Part shown: in pieces, positions 52,639-62,142 of the stretch
Position numbering within the stretch: position 1 is the stretch's first letter
Layout: each line of letters begins with the position of its first letter
NCBI GenBank assembly: GCA_016710325.1
Contig: JADJXK010000002.1
Coordinates: 1,674,001 to 1,738,000 of the forward strand
From: Candidatus Leptofilum proximum
GTDB lineage: Bacteria > Chloroflexota > Anaerolineae > Promineifilales > Promineifilaceae
DNA: 64,000 nt
Direction: 5' to 3'
The notes under the pieces: generated by a model
The model's input: only the letters and a program-made list of their open reading frames with translations
What the model was told of the DNA's origin: nothing
Database searches by the model: none
Translations under genes and position numbers: made by a program

Positions 52639-52941
52639 TTTGTCACCTAACGATACGGCCGTTACACCACAACCTACAAACTACAGTCTACTATTTACTT
52701 CTCACGGTATTTCTTCACTCTGTAGTATTCAGCATTCCAGCGCAATAGGAAGTTAAGGTGACGTGAAAATTTGATGAACTGTTAAAAAATTAACAAAGCA
52801 GGTGACGGGCATTTTTCGGGCGGCCCATTACCTGCTTTGCAGTTGTCGGTAATCGGTTATCAGTAATCGGTAAACGGTTATCAGTAAGCGGTAAACGGCT
52901 TACCGATTACCGTTTACCGACCACCGTTTACCGACCACCGA
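52639..52941. other. 303-base intergenic region
   Basis: It holds the promoter side of the hydrolase gene, a rho-independent terminator of the macroglobulin gene and a family C repeat. No gene is seen. Confidence 0.6.
52784..52839 (-). terminator. rho-independent terminator of the macroglobulin gene
   Basis: CAAAGCAGGT/ACCTGCTTTG arms (52794-52803, 52830-52839) with a GC-rich inner stem, followed on the minus strand by TTAATTTTTTAAC. Confidence 0.85.
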
Positions 52942-52946
52942 TTACG
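52846..52946. repeat. family C repeat at the macroglobulin stop
   Basis: About six words of GGTAATCGG/GGTAAACGG type in one direction and then the complement. The TAA stop of the macroglobulin gene (52942-52944) is part of the outer word. Confidence 0.9.
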
Positions 52947-55900
52947 GGGTTATGCTAAAGACGAGGCCAGCGGAACGGCCGTTCACTTCCGGGAAAAACG
53001 TCTGCCGGGCGAAGGTGGGGCGCACCTGGTACTCGCCGGGAATGGACGCCTGGAGGAAGTAGCTGTACTGGTACGTGCCCGCGGGCAGGAAGTTGGCCAG
53101 GAAAACCACCTGCTCGTCCTGGTACTGAATCTGGTTAAAGAACCACCAGCCCCAGTAACCAAAGCGGTAATCTTCATCGACACGATTCACTTCACCGCCC
53201 TGGGTGGGCGAGTTGATGTCCAGCCCCGGATCGATCGCTTCGGTGCCCGCCGGGATGGGGTCCTCGACCAAGGCGTAGACCAGGTCGTTGGCGGCGATGA
53301 TGGTCAGCACCACGCGCACCCGCTCGCCCGCTTCGATTTCGGTGATGGGCTGGCAGGTTTCCGTCTCCGGATCGCAGTCCGCGTCGTAGTAAACACGCTC
53401 CACGGTGACGCCGCGATCGATGGGTTCGACGAAGTTCATGTCGATGCTGCTTTCCAGGTGCATGGTGTAGTAGAAACGGCCGTCCCCATCGCCACGCCCA
53501 AAGTTAAAGAAGTTGGCCTCTTCCTGCAGCAGCTCGCCCACCGGTAATGAGATGTCGCGGCTGTTGGTGATGGTGCTGGTGGTGAAACGGCCGTCGGTCA
53601 CCGGCTGCAAATTCACTTCCAGGCTGTAATCGTAGCTGGCGTCCAGCTCGCCGGAAGCCACCATCCACTCGGTCAGCGCCAGGAGAGTCCAGGCCGTCTC
53701 GTGCGAGGTGGCCCAGAGCGGCGCACCGTAGGCGCTAGCGTCGCGGGCGCTCATCAACCAGCGCACCGCGCCGGGCAGCAGCGGATTTTCTGGATCCAGT
53801 TCAGCCAGCGTTTTGACGATAACGGCCGTACCCCGGACATCACTGCTCAAGTTGCGCAGGTCGCGGCTGGCGTCTTCCCAATGGGTGCCGGTGGCGCTGA
53901 CCACGGCACTGTCGTTCAGGTCGGTCAGCAGCGTCTCCACCCGGTTATCCGTCACGTCCAATTCCACATAAGCCGAGGCCACCAGGGCGCGGGCGTACGG
54001 ATCCAGCAGGGTACGATTTTCCTCCACCAGCCGGTCCAGGTCGGTCAGCATGTCGGCGTCCAGCAAGGCCAGCACGTGCAGGAAAAACGCCTGCCGGTTG
54101 ACGGCAAAGGCATCCAGCTGGGTGCCAGGCGTGACCAGCTGGGCCACCAGGTAGTTGGCCGCGTTTTCCAAGATGGAAGCGCGCACCTCGTAGCCCAATT
54201 CGCGGGCCTGGGCCAGGGCAAACAGGGCATAACCCGTCAGCCACGCGTCACTTTCTGTGCCGCTGCACCAGCTCCAGCCGCCATCTTCCAGCACCAACTG
54301 TTCCAATAGGGTGATGCTGCTCAACACCACCGCTTCCGATTCGGCCACCTGATCGGCGTCCAGGTCGGCGGCGGGCAGGCGCTGCGCCAGGTCCAACAGG
54401 GCGGCATTGGGCAGCAGCCGGTCAGCGGCAGCGTAGGCGCAAAGAGATGAGCTTTCCAGGTCGTTGTGCAGCTCGATGCTGTCTATCAGCGCCGCAGCCA
54501 GCGACGGGCTGAGAGTGATGGCCACTTCGCCCTGGGCCGGATCCACACCGGGCGGCAGCAGGATGGCCTCGACGCGGTTGCCCGCTTCGTCCAGCTGGCC
54601 AGCGGTGGCCACCACGTCAGCGGCCGTGTAGCGGTAAACGGGAATGTCGCCGCCATCGCCAAAGGTGGGCTTGCTGGCATCGCTGTAGTCACCACCTTCA
54701 ACCCGGAAAGTAAGGTCTACGCCCGCAACATTTTGTACGGTGACGGGCCAGCGCACCAGCCGCTGCCCGTTGGCCGGTATGGTGATGGTTTGGGTCGCTT
54801 CACCAGCCAACGTGACGCCGGTGGCTTCGAGGGTAACGGCCGTTTCCAGCTCATCCCCCGTGTTGTTGTTCACAATCGCCCCCAGCTCCACCACGTCACC
54901 CACGGTGAAAAAGCGCGGCGTAACGGGGCGCACCAGCAGCGGCAGCGTGGTGACGATGTCCACCGAATTTTGGCCCACCAGGGTCTCGTCGACGGTAACC
55001 GCCTTGCTGCTCAAGCGCCAGGTGGTCAGGTTATCCGGCAGAGGAATCTCAACCACAGCTTGCCCGTTGGCATCGGTGCTCAGGTTGGCCTGCCAGAAAG
55101 CCGTGTCTGGGAAGTCCTGGCGCACACCATCTTCATCACCCACGGCACGGGCCAGAGCGGAATCAGCCGCCTCCCCGCCGCCGCCGCCACCCAACCCCAG
55201 CTGCTCCACCGGGATTTCAATGGGATACCCTTCCCCAGAAAAGACGAGGCCGGATCCGAGACGGCTGCGGTACGGCTGCTCGGCGTAGAAGGCATCTACG
55301 ATGTGGGGCGCATTGTCCTCTTTCAGGGTCAGCACCGCCAGGTCCACCAGCGCCAGGGAGACATCCGCCTCTACGGGATTGCCCTGGTAGTCGGTGACGG
55401 CGATGGTGTAAACGGCCGTTTCCCCCGGCCCCAGCGTATCTTGCTGCGGCGTCAGGGTGACGTTCAGCGTTTGCTGCTCGGTAGAGACGGGCAGTTGGGC
55501 AATGCCCAGGCGCATCTCCGGGTAGCGGTCACTGCCGCTTGTCACACCCTTGACGGCCGTGACGGTGACAAAGGCGTTGGGCGCCATTTCGGCCGTGATG
55601 GGAATTTCCAGCACGTCGCTGCTGCCAGCCAGGGTGATGACCCGCTGCTCCAGCAGCTGGCCGCGCTCGATGGTGAGCCACGCCTGCACCGGCTCGGTGA
55701 AGGGCGACTGCACCAGCACGCGGGCGGTGTCCCCGGGGGCGTAGCCGGTGGCGTCTGGCGTGAGGTCCATCGTCTTGTCGCGCGGATCGATCTGCCAGCC
55801 AATCTGGCCGCTGTCGGCCACCCAGATGGTCGTGCTGCTGAGCTGCTCGCGCCCGCCGTCATCGGTGACGGTGGCCACGGCGATGTAGGTACCGCCTTCC

Positions 55901-58900
55901 TCGGGCGTGAAGCTGGCGCTGGCGCGGCCCTGGGCATCGGTGGTGACGGTGGTGCGGGCCACTTCGGTATCCACCGCTTCCCAGCGCGTGTAATACATGC
56001 CGTAATCCTGGGTGCGCTCGGGAATCCAATCACGCCGGTAAAAGACCACTTCGACGGACTGGTTGGGTACGGCCGTTCCGTCCCAATCAATCGTCTCCAG
56101 GTTTACGGCGGATTCGGTATCAGCCCGGCCAATGAAGTCATCGGGGGCGATACCGACGTAGGTTTCGGCAGCGTGCAGCACCACGCGGGTCCGGCTGGTG
56201 ACGGCAAACTCAGACAGGTCCAGCACGTTGGCCTCGATGGTGATGACCCGGCTGCCTGCCTCGGCGTCTTGCAGCAGGTCGGCGGGCAGCTCAATGAGGA
56301 GACGGCCGCGGCCATCGGTACGGCCGTTGCCGTTGATGAGATAGTTGCCGAAGGTACCGCCGCCGCCAAAGTTACCAAACAGGCCGGGATCTTCGTAGAA
56401 AAAGTTGGCGGTATCGCCAAAGCTGAAAAACGGGCCATCCACCGGCATCGGCTGGTAAGCCTGCTCGTAAACGGTCCATTCCACGGGCAGATCGGTGGCC
56501 GGGCCGCCGAAGAAGTATTCGGCGTTTAGCTCGACGGTGACCGTTTCGCCGCGCAGCTGCTCCGGCTGCTGCGGCGTCAGGCCCACCAGGAATTCCGGCG
56601 CGCGGTACTCGGCCACGGTAAACTGGCGGAACGCCTCCACGTCGGGCATCTGCACGTAAAACTGGTAGGAGCCCACCGCGATGTCCGGCGGCAGCTGGTA
56701 TTCGCCGTTGAAGGTGCCGTCGGGACCGACGGTGACGGGCAGGGTGCGCTCAAACGATTCACCGCCAAAGAAGTTGGTGCTGGCCACACGCAATTCGAGG
56801 TTGGTGACAGTGGGGGGGAGGTAACGGCCGTAATTTGTGTCGCGCACAATGCCTTTGAAGTAGATCGTGTCGCCGGGCCGGTAGATGGGCCGGTCGGTGT
56901 AGATGTAGGCCAGGGTTTCAATCTCGTCGCTGGTATTGGCCGGAATGTTAAACTGCCAGGGCATGATGCCCTGGTCCCAAATGCTGCTGCCGACGCCAAA
57001 ACCAGCCTGCCCCGGCTGGCCACTGATCACGGTAACGCCTTCGAGGAAGTCGTTGGTCGGGTTGTAGTTAAATTGGGCGAAACCGTTTTGGTCGGAAACG
57101 GCCGTGCCCAACGACACTCCCTGCTCGCTGTACAGCGTCAGGTTTTGCCCGGCGGCAGGCTGGCCCGACTCAAGATCAGTCACCCAGACGTGTACCGCGC
57201 CAAACATCTCTTTCACGACGACGTTGCTTTCGGCTACCACCAGCAGTTGGCGCTGGTTTTGCCAGTACCGAACGTCGTCGCCGGTTTCTGGTGAGTCTAG
57301 GGTGAGCAGGTAGACGCCGGGAGCCAACGCACCACCACCTTCCCCGGCCAGCGGCACGGTGAGAGTAGACACTTCATCGCGCCCTCTGGTCTGCGGCAGC
57401 GACCAGGTGCGCAGCGGCGCAGCGGCCGGACGGTATTCGGTGATATCAAACGGCCGATTCAGCAAATTCAGCGGCAGGCCCACGTTGTACAGGGCCAGGT
57501 CCAGCTGCGAAACGTTGACCTGGATCACGTCTACATTGGTGGAAAAGCTGGTGCTGAACTGGCTCAGGCGCGGTGGCAGCGCCAGCGAGGCGATAGGTGC
57601 GCGCCCCGGCGTGGTGAAGCGGAAATTATAAGAGTTGCCCAGCGTGTTGCCGTACGGATCGGCCACCGAGCCGGGCACAACGACGGTGTAGGTGGTGTTC
57701 AGCTCCAGGTTGAAATCGAGCGTAATTTCATTGCTGAACTGGTTGACGTAAGTCGTCATCCGCTCCGGCGCCGGATCGATGCGGATGCGGTCTTCCACTG
57801 TGTCCCAATTCATCGGCGAGGCAAACTGGATGGTTACGCCGCGCTGGAAGCGATCGACAGGGCCGCCAGCCGGGGGCACCGTACGCACAATGCTGGGGAA
57901 GGGCACAGTTTGGTAGGTAACTGTTTCGGTCTCACCCAGGCTGGCCTCGCCGTTGGCGGCGCGGGCCGAACCGGCGACTTGCAGCTGGTAGGCAGTGTCT
58001 AGCGCCAGGAGTTCCTGCAGCGTCAGCTGCACCGCACGATCATCCTCCAGCCATTCGAAGGTGAATTCAGCATCGCGCACATCACCCAAGCTGCTGAGCG
58101 AGATCGCCGCCTCAGTGGTGGCGCGGCCCATCGGCATGTTGAAGGTAATGGTAATGGGTGCGGTGGGCACAATGTCGGCGCTGCTGTCTGGCTCGATGGT
58201 GACGATGTCGGGGTTGAGGGTGGTGAACTGGCTGGAAAAGGCGCTGGCCATGCTCACACCTACTACGTCAGTTAAATCATCATCAATGGCTATGCGATAC
58301 GTCGTGGCGCCAGCCAGCGGCGCATCGGGCACAAAGCGGTAGATGCTGGTAGAGGTCCATTCGCCTTCCCCGCTGACAGCCGGTTCCAGGACGAGCGGAG
58401 CAGGCAAATCGGCCTGCTGCCCGCTGCTGACCAGGGGCACGACGGGCCGGTTAAAGAGCACGGTGATGGCGCCGTCGGTTTGCACATCGGCGCTGCCGTT
58501 GGCGGGGATGACCTGGCTGACTTCCAGGGCACCCACGGTTTGCAGCATAAGTTCGACCGGGACGTTGAGGGTGAGGCCGTTGAGGGAAGCGGCCGTTTCG
58601 TCAATTTGCACCTGGTAAGTCTGGCGGCGCTGGAGATCGGTTTGCGGCGTAAAAACGACGGTGTCCGGGCGGGGCCAGGAGAAGCTGCCGGTGACCTTCT
58701 GGTTCTCGTCGGTGGACGTGACGCTGAAGGCGGCTTCAACGGCCCGCTGGTTCATCGGCTGGTCAAAACGAATGGTGATGGCGCCGTTTAGCAGCACGTC
58801 TTCACCAGGGGCGGGGCTGCTGTACAGCACCTGCGGCGCCCAGTCGATATCTTCGGGATTGATCTGGATGGGAACGGGGGTGGTTACGGCCGTTTCCGTG

Positions 58901-59049
58901 CCCAGGTCGGTGGTGAAGGGTGTAGCCGTTGGGGTGAATGTGGGTAAGGCGATGGGAGGAACGGCCGTGGGCATCGGTTCCTCTTCGCGGCAAGCGGCCA
59001 CAATCAACAGCAAAAATACAAAAATAGAAATTAGTCGGTTTTTACGCAT
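52942..59049 (-). CDS. alpha-2-macroglobulin-like lipoprotein without thioester
   Basis: This is a 2035-residue envelope protein. A lipoprotein signal (RLISIFVFLLLIVAAC) is followed by a Pro/Thr-rich linker, then four Ig-like (Big_5) domains (for example ITIRFDQPMNQRAVEAAFSV). The macroglobulin part has MG2 (YIYTDRPIYRPGDTIYFKG, about residue 715), the A2M domain (TAFWQANLSTDANGQAVVEI, about 1320) and an alpha-helical TED domain. The thioester CxEQ is replaced by SSLCAYAAADRLLP (about 1535). Bacterial A2M proteins trap invading proteases; this one must act without a covalent bond. ATG 59049 is chosen for the signal peptide and GGAG upstream. The frame is open to 59139, which is not needed. 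Its processing would use the Lgt at 21043-22248. Confidence 0.93.
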   Translation of the reverse strand: MRKNRLISIFVFLLLIVAACREEEPMPTAVPPIALPTFTPTATPFTTDLGTETAVTTPVPIQINPEDIDWAPQVLYSSPAPGEDVLLNGAITIRFDQPMNQRAVEAAFSVTSTDENQKVTGSFSWPRPDTVVFTPQTDLQRRQTYQVQIDETAASLNGLTLNVPVELMLQTVGALEVSQVIPANGSADVQTDGAITVLFNRPVVPLVSSGQQADLPAPLVLEPAVSGEGEWTSTSIYRFVPDAPLAGATTYRIAIDDDLTDVVGVSMASAFSSQFTTLNPDIVTIEPDSSADIVPTAPITITFNMPMGRATTEAAISLSSLGDVRDAEFTFEWLEDDRAVQLTLQELLALDTAYQLQVAGSARAANGEASLGETETVTYQTVPFPSIVRTVPPAGGPVDRFQRGVTIQFASPMNWDTVEDRIRIDPAPERMTTYVNQFSNEITLDFNLELNTTYTVVVPGSVADPYGNTLGNSYNFRFTTPGRAPIASLALPPRLSQFSTSFSTNVDVIQVNVSQLDLALYNVGLPLNLLNRPFDITEYRPAAAPLRTWSLPQTRGRDEVSTLTVPLAGEGGGALAPGVYLLTLDSPETGDDVRYWQNQRQLLVVAESNVVVKEMFGAVHVWVTDLESGQPAAGQNLTLYSEQGVSLGTAVSDQNGFAQFNYNPTNDFLEGVTVISGQPGQAGFGVGSSIWDQGIMPWQFNIPANTSDEIETLAYIYTDRPIYRPGDTIYFKGIVRDTNYGRYLPPTVTNLELRVASTNFFGGESFERTLPVTVGPDGTFNGEYQLPPDIAVGSYQFYVQMPDVEAFRQFTVAEYRAPEFLVGLTPQQPEQLRGETVTVELNAEYFFGGPATDLPVEWTVYEQAYQPMPVDGPFFSFGDTANFFYEDPGLFGNFGGGGTFGNYLINGNGRTDGRGRLLIELPADLLQDAEAGSRVITIEANVLDLSEFAVTSRTRVVLHAAETYVGIAPDDFIGRADTESAVNLETIDWDGTAVPNQSVEVVFYRRDWIPERTQDYGMYYTRWEAVDTEVARTTVTTDAQGRASASFTPEEGGTYIAVATVTDDGGREQLSSTTIWVADSGQIGWQIDPRDKTMDLTPDATGYAPGDTARVLVQSPFTEPVQAWLTIERGQLLEQRVITLAGSSDVLEIPITAEMAPNAFVTVTAVKGVTSGSDRYPEMRLGIAQLPVSTEQQTLNVTLTPQQDTLGPGETAVYTIAVTDYQGNPVEADVSLALVDLAVLTLKEDNAPHIVDAFYAEQPYRSRLGSGLVFSGEGYPIEIPVEQLGLGGGGGGEAADSALARAVGDEDGVRQDFPDTAFWQANLSTDANGQAVVEIPLPDNLTTWRLSSKAVTVDETLVGQNSVDIVTTLPLLVRPVTPRFFTVGDVVELGAIVNNNTGDELETAVTLEATGVTLAGEATQTITIPANGQRLVRWPVTVQNVAGVDLTFRVEGGDYSDASKPTFGDGGDIPVYRYTAADVVATAGQLDEAGNRVEAILLPPGVDPAQGEVAITLSPSLAAALIDSIELHNDLESSSLCAYAAADRLLPNAALLDLAQRLPAADLDADQVAESEAVVLSSITLLEQLVLEDGGWSWCSGTESDAWLTGYALFALAQARELGYEVRASILENAANYLVAQLVTPGTQLDAFAVNRQAFFLHVLALLDADMLTDLDRLVEENRTLLDPYARALVASAYVELDVTDNRVETLLTDLNDSAVVSATGTHWEDASRDLRNLSSDVRGTAVIVKTLAELDPENPLLPGAVRWLMSARDASAYGAPLWATSHETAWTLLALTEWMVASGELDASYDYSLEVNLQPVTDGRFTTSTITNSRDISLPVGELLQEEANFFNFGRGDGDGRFYYTMHLESSIDMNFVEPIDRGVTVERVYYDADCDPETETCQPITEIEAGERVRVVLTIIAANDLVYALVEDPIPAGTEAIDPGLDINSPTQGGEVNRVDEDYRFGYWGWWFFNQIQYQDEQVVFLANFLPAGTYQYSYFLQASIPGEYQVRPTFARQTFFPEVNGRSAGLVFSITP

Positions 59050-59196
59050 TGCGTGTTTTTTCTCCAGTACGTTGGCAAATTTTTGAGCGAAACTAATCGC
59101 AGTTTCGTCCCTGAAATTGTTCAAGATTGCCAAAATCAATTCTTTCTAATCATAGCACAGACACCATCCAAAATCTGGATATTTTAACCATACCTG

Positions 59197-60405
59197 TCAT
59201 TGGCCAAACTGATTTATCGCCACCACATACACATTGCCGTTTGAAAATTCAAAGTATAAATAGTTATCTAACAGCACCATTTTCTCAACAAACGCCTTAT
59301 TTTCACCAAGATATAAGCGGACAAATCCTTTAGATACAAGCTTCGCCGGATTTAAAATATCAACCACATCTATCACATAGCCACAACCGCCACTGACTGT
59401 GCCATTATCTCCAGGTTCCCAGCCACATATTTCTGAATACAAGAACGCAGTTCGATCAGAAATTACCATCTGGTTAATTGGCCAGTCTGCATATTCAGAC
59501 ACTTGGGTCGGGAAAGGCAAACTGGTGGTATCTAGCAGAATAAACTTTGAATGTGCTGCTACAATTAGCAGATCATCTTGTAACGAAAGTGAGGACTTAA
59601 CGTTCGTCGGAACAATTATTTGGCCTAAAAGTTGAGTCCTTTGCGGGTCGGAAATATCGTATTCATCAATTTTGCCATTATCGACAACAAAGATTAGACT
59701 ACCAAATATCAAATATTGGTGGAAGGCTGGCAAATAGAATTCAGATGTCCCCAATATCTTAGGTGATTCTGGTAAGGCAATATCAATTGCCGTGAGGAAT
59801 GCATCTTCGCGAATAACCTGCACTAAATAAAGAGTGTCTGCATCCACAATTATTTCTTTCCGAAACCCCTTCTGAACGGTCTCAAACGGTAAAGTGCCGA
59901 TTTGCATTGGCTCTTGTGGGTCTGCCATATTCCAAATCTGTACTTCATCACCAAGCCAAATATACAAATAATTGTTGTCAGCCGTGGCGTTTATTACGTC
60001 ACCCAGAAATTCGCTTTCCCAAGTGACAGTTGGCGAAGCTGGATCAGCAACATTGGCAACGATTAATTGAGAGTCTTGAATATAAACGACCGTATCGCCC
60101 CGTCTGGCAACTGGCAAAGGATATGCTATCAACTCGCCCATGATAGCCAATTCAAAAGGCTGTGGAAGGGGTGTTGGTGAGGGCGCAGTGCTCGGCGTTT
60201 CGGTTGGAGTTACTATTGGCAGTGGTGTCTGGGTAACAGTTGGGATGATGGTGGGAACGGCCGTAACAGTAAATGTCGGCGTCAAAGTCAGTTCCAAGAC
60301 ACTCTGATCGTCTACAATAGTTTGTGAAACGGGTGTTAGTGATAAGTCATTAGATGTTTGACAAGCCACCAGTAAAAAGAAAATAGCACAAAACAATTTT
60401 CGCAT
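59197..60405 (-). CDS. beta-propeller (LVIVD-like) lipoprotein
   Basis: This is a 402-residue protein. The lipobox is MRKLFCAIFFLLVACQTSN, then a Thr/Pro-rich linker (residues 35-85) and about six repeats of a propeller blade (for example LIVANVADPASP and VQIWNMADPQEPMQI, LTAIDIALPESPKI, IDEYDISDPQRTQ). Repeats with DP at the turn are typical of LVIVD or WD-like surface propellers. It is more AT-rich than neighbours and has only one ACGGCCGT. The substrate or partner is unknown. It lies after the macroglobulin-like gene on the upstream side, in the same direction, 147 bases away. Confidence 0.88.
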   Translation of the reverse strand: MRKLFCAIFFLLVACQTSNDLSLTPVSQTIVDDQSVLELTLTPTFTVTAVPTIIPTVTQTPLPIVTPTETPSTAPSPTPLPQPFELAIMGELIAYPLPVARRGDTVVYIQDSQLIVANVADPASPTVTWESEFLGDVINATADNNYLYIWLGDEVQIWNMADPQEPMQIGTLPFETVQKGFRKEIIVDADTLYLVQVIREDAFLTAIDIALPESPKILGTSEFYLPAFHQYLIFGSLIFVVDNGKIDEYDISDPQRTQLLGQIIVPTNVKSSLSLQDDLLIVAAHSKFILLDTTSLPFPTQVSEYADWPINQMVISDRTAFLYSEICGWEPGDNGTVSGGCGYVIDVVDILNPAKLVSKGFVRLYLGENKAFVEKMVLLDNYLYFEFSNGNVYVVAINQFGQ

Positions 60406-60582
60406 TTTTCTCCCCTAATTTTCGAAACTTGGGCGAGTTTAGCGTGACACAAAAGATTTTGCTCAACTACACTAAGGCACTAAACCGATGATTTCTCCAC
60501 GCGATAGAAGCTATGAAAAACGAAGTCAGTTTTCCATAGCAAATCACAATTTAGTTGATTCGCTTGCCGGGGATGAGTTTGT

Positions 60583-60588
60583 TATAAT
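60583..60588 (+). promoter_or_regulatory. -10 box immediately before tadA
   Basis: A perfect TATAAT ends 9 bases before GTG 60598, so the transcript would be leaderless or nearly so. Confidence 0.5.
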
Positions 60589-60597
60589 TCTGGCGCT

Positions 60598-61098
60598 GTG
60601 AACGAGATGAACGTTACAAATCCAGACGAAATCCAGCAAAGGCAGGATGAGCAGTGGATGCGGCTGGCGCTGGACCAGGCAGCCAAAGCGGCCGAACTGG
60701 GCGAAGTGCCGGTGGGTGCGGTGGCGGTGCTGGACGGCCGTATCGTCGGCCAGGGGTACAACCGCAAGGAAAGTGACCAGGACCCCACGGCCCATGCTGA
60801 GATGATTGCGCTGAAGGAAGCGGCCGTGGCGGTGCAAAACTGGCGGCTGCTGGGCGTGACACTCTACTGCACTTTAGAGCCCTGCCCCATGTGCGCCGGG
60901 GCGATGATCCAGGCGCGGCTGCCGCGATTGGTGTACGGGGCAAAGGATGTACGCTTTGGGGCACACGGCTCCATCGTCAACGTGCTGGATGAAACCCGCT
61001 TTAACCATCGTGTTAACATCACCAGCGGCGTGCTGGAAGCGGAAGCGGCGGATTTGTTGCAGCAGTTCTTTCAAATGCTTAGAAACGGTAATCGGTGA
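60598..61098 (+). CDS. tadA: tRNA-specific adenosine deaminase
   Basis: This is a 166-residue deaminase converting A34 of tRNA-Arg(ACG) to inosine. The zinc motif is DPTAHAEMIAL and TLEPCPMCAGAMI, followed by RLPRLVYGAKDVRFGAHGS. The start GTG 60598 or ATG 60607 are both possible; the -10 box at 60583 favours GTG. The TGA stop lies in a family C repeat. A tRNA-Ser gene follows. Confidence 0.95.
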   Translation: MNEMNVTNPDEIQQRQDEQWMRLALDQAAKAAELGEVPVGAVAVLDGRIVGQGYNRKESDQDPTAHAEMIALKEAAVAVQNWRLLGVTLYCTLEPCPMCAGAMIQARLPRLVYGAKDVRFGAHGSIVNVLDETRFNHRVNITSGVLEAEAADLLQQFFQMLRNGNR

Positions 61099-61135
61099 AC
61101 GGTAAACGGTAAAGAGTAAACTGATTACCGATAAC
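61085..61135. repeat. family C repeat at the tadA stop
   Basis: GGTAATCGGTGAACGGTAAACGG words are followed by the complement CTGATTACCGATAAC. The tadA stop codon (61096-61098) falls within it. Confidence 0.85.
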
Positions 61136-61141
61136 GAAAAC

Positions 61142-61227
61142 GGAGAGGTGCCAGAGTGGACGATTGGGGTGCTCTCGAAAAGCACTGTGGCCTTCGGTCA
61201 CCGTGGGTTCGAATCCCACCCTCTCCG
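61142..61227 (+). tRNA. tRNA-Ser(CGA)
   Basis: This is an 86-base class II tRNA. The acceptor pair is GGAGAGG/CCTCTCC, the anticodon loop is CTCGAAA within GTGCT/AGCAC (anticodon CGA, reading UCG), there is a long variable arm (GTGGCCTTCGGTCAC), and the T-arm is GTGGGTTCGAATCCCAC. The discriminator is G at 61227. CCA is not encoded (CCT follows). Confidence 0.97.
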
Positions 61228-61234
61228 CCTTAAG

Positions 61235-61264
61235 AGGACATCCAGATTGGGTGTCCTTTTTTTT
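61235..61264 (+). terminator. rho-independent terminator of tRNA-Ser
   Basis: AGGACA/TGTCCT stem followed by TTTTTTTT, 8 bases after the tRNA. Confidence 0.9.
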
Positions 61265-61333
61265 GTGCAGGGCGTAATTTTTTGTCCTGCTGTGCCGTCC
61301 AAACAACAGAGAACTGCTATAAGGAAAATAAAA

Positions 61334-61861
61334 ATGGACGAACTCATTCATTTTCGCACCGAAATTGATCAGTTTATGGAATTTCACCCCCAATCGCCGC
61401 TGGACGATGAACAGCGGGAAGCATTTAACGGCCTGAACTACTACGACTTCAACGAAGCGCTGGTTTTGACTGTGCCGGTGGAGCGTTTTGCCGCCACGGA
61501 ACCGATGATTGAGATGGAGACGAGTACGGGGGATATACGGCCGTATCGCCGCTGGGGTCGTATTTCTTTTGCCGTGGACGGGGAGCCGGCCAGCCTCACC
61601 ATTTACAGCGACATCTATGGCCAGGAGTTTTTCTTGCCCTTTAGGGATGCCACCAATGGGGATGAGACGTACGGCGCGGGGCGGTATTTGGACAACCACC
61701 GGCCGGGTTTGTGGGATTTGGGAAACGGCCGTTTTAAAATCGACTTTAACTACAGTTATAGTCCCTATTGTGCGTACCAATCAATCTATAGCTGTCCTTT
61801 ACCTCCTCGTGAGAATTGGCTGACAGTTCCGATTCGGGCAGGTGAGAAGAATTTTGAGTAG
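61334..61861 (+). CDS. DUF1684-family protein
   Basis: This is a 175-residue beta-rich protein. The motifs of DUF1684 are visible: WGRISFAVDGEPASLTIY, EFFLPFRDATNGDETYGAGRYLD, KIDFNYSYSPYCAYQSIYSCPLPPRENWLTVPIRAGEK. Function is not known. ATG 61334 has AAGGA 8 bases upstream. The in-frame codons before it lie in the tRNA and terminator. Confidence 0.92.
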   Translation: MDELIHFRTEIDQFMEFHPQSPLDDEQREAFNGLNYYDFNEALVLTVPVERFAATEPMIEMETSTGDIRPYRRWGRISFAVDGEPASLTIYSDIYGQEFFLPFRDATNGDETYGAGRYLDNHRPGLWDLGNGRFKIDFNYSYSPYCAYQSIYSCPLPPRENWLTVPIRAGEKNFE

Positions 61862-61920
61862 GCGAAACCTGTTAGACCTTAGCAGGACCATTCTGAATGA
61901 GAAGTTCAGACAGCAGGCGG

Positions 61921-62142
61921 TTAGTTATTATGGTAGTGGCAATTCAACAGTTCATTTACGTGTGCCAATAGGCTTTGTACCTTAAATGGCTTCTTCAAAA
62001 ACCAGGTAACCGCGGAGTGCTTAACATCTTCCGCTTCATCGTAACCGGACAGCAGCAAAACAGGCATTTTAGGGTGTGTGCAATGGATCGTCTGTAAGAC
62101 CTCATCACCAGTCATGCGAGGCATGGTCATGTCACGCAGGTT
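61921..62142 (-). pseudogene. truncated receiver domain
   Basis: This is the C-terminal half of a response-regulator receiver: phosphoacceptor Asp in LRDMTMPRMTGDEVLQTI, VLLLSGYDEAED (with Ser as the switch residue) and WFLKKPFKVQSLL. The N-terminal half with the acidic pair is missing; the frame continues upstream only through a terminator hairpin and non-homologous sequence. It looks like a remnant of a response regulator or hybrid histidine kinase. Confidence 0.7.

Noticed and set aside
54466..56529. 687-codon open frame antisense to the macroglobulin gene
   Set aside because: No recognisable domain, composition (Gly/Arg/His-rich) is that of an antisense shadow of a GC-rich gene, and the opposite strand has clear homology.
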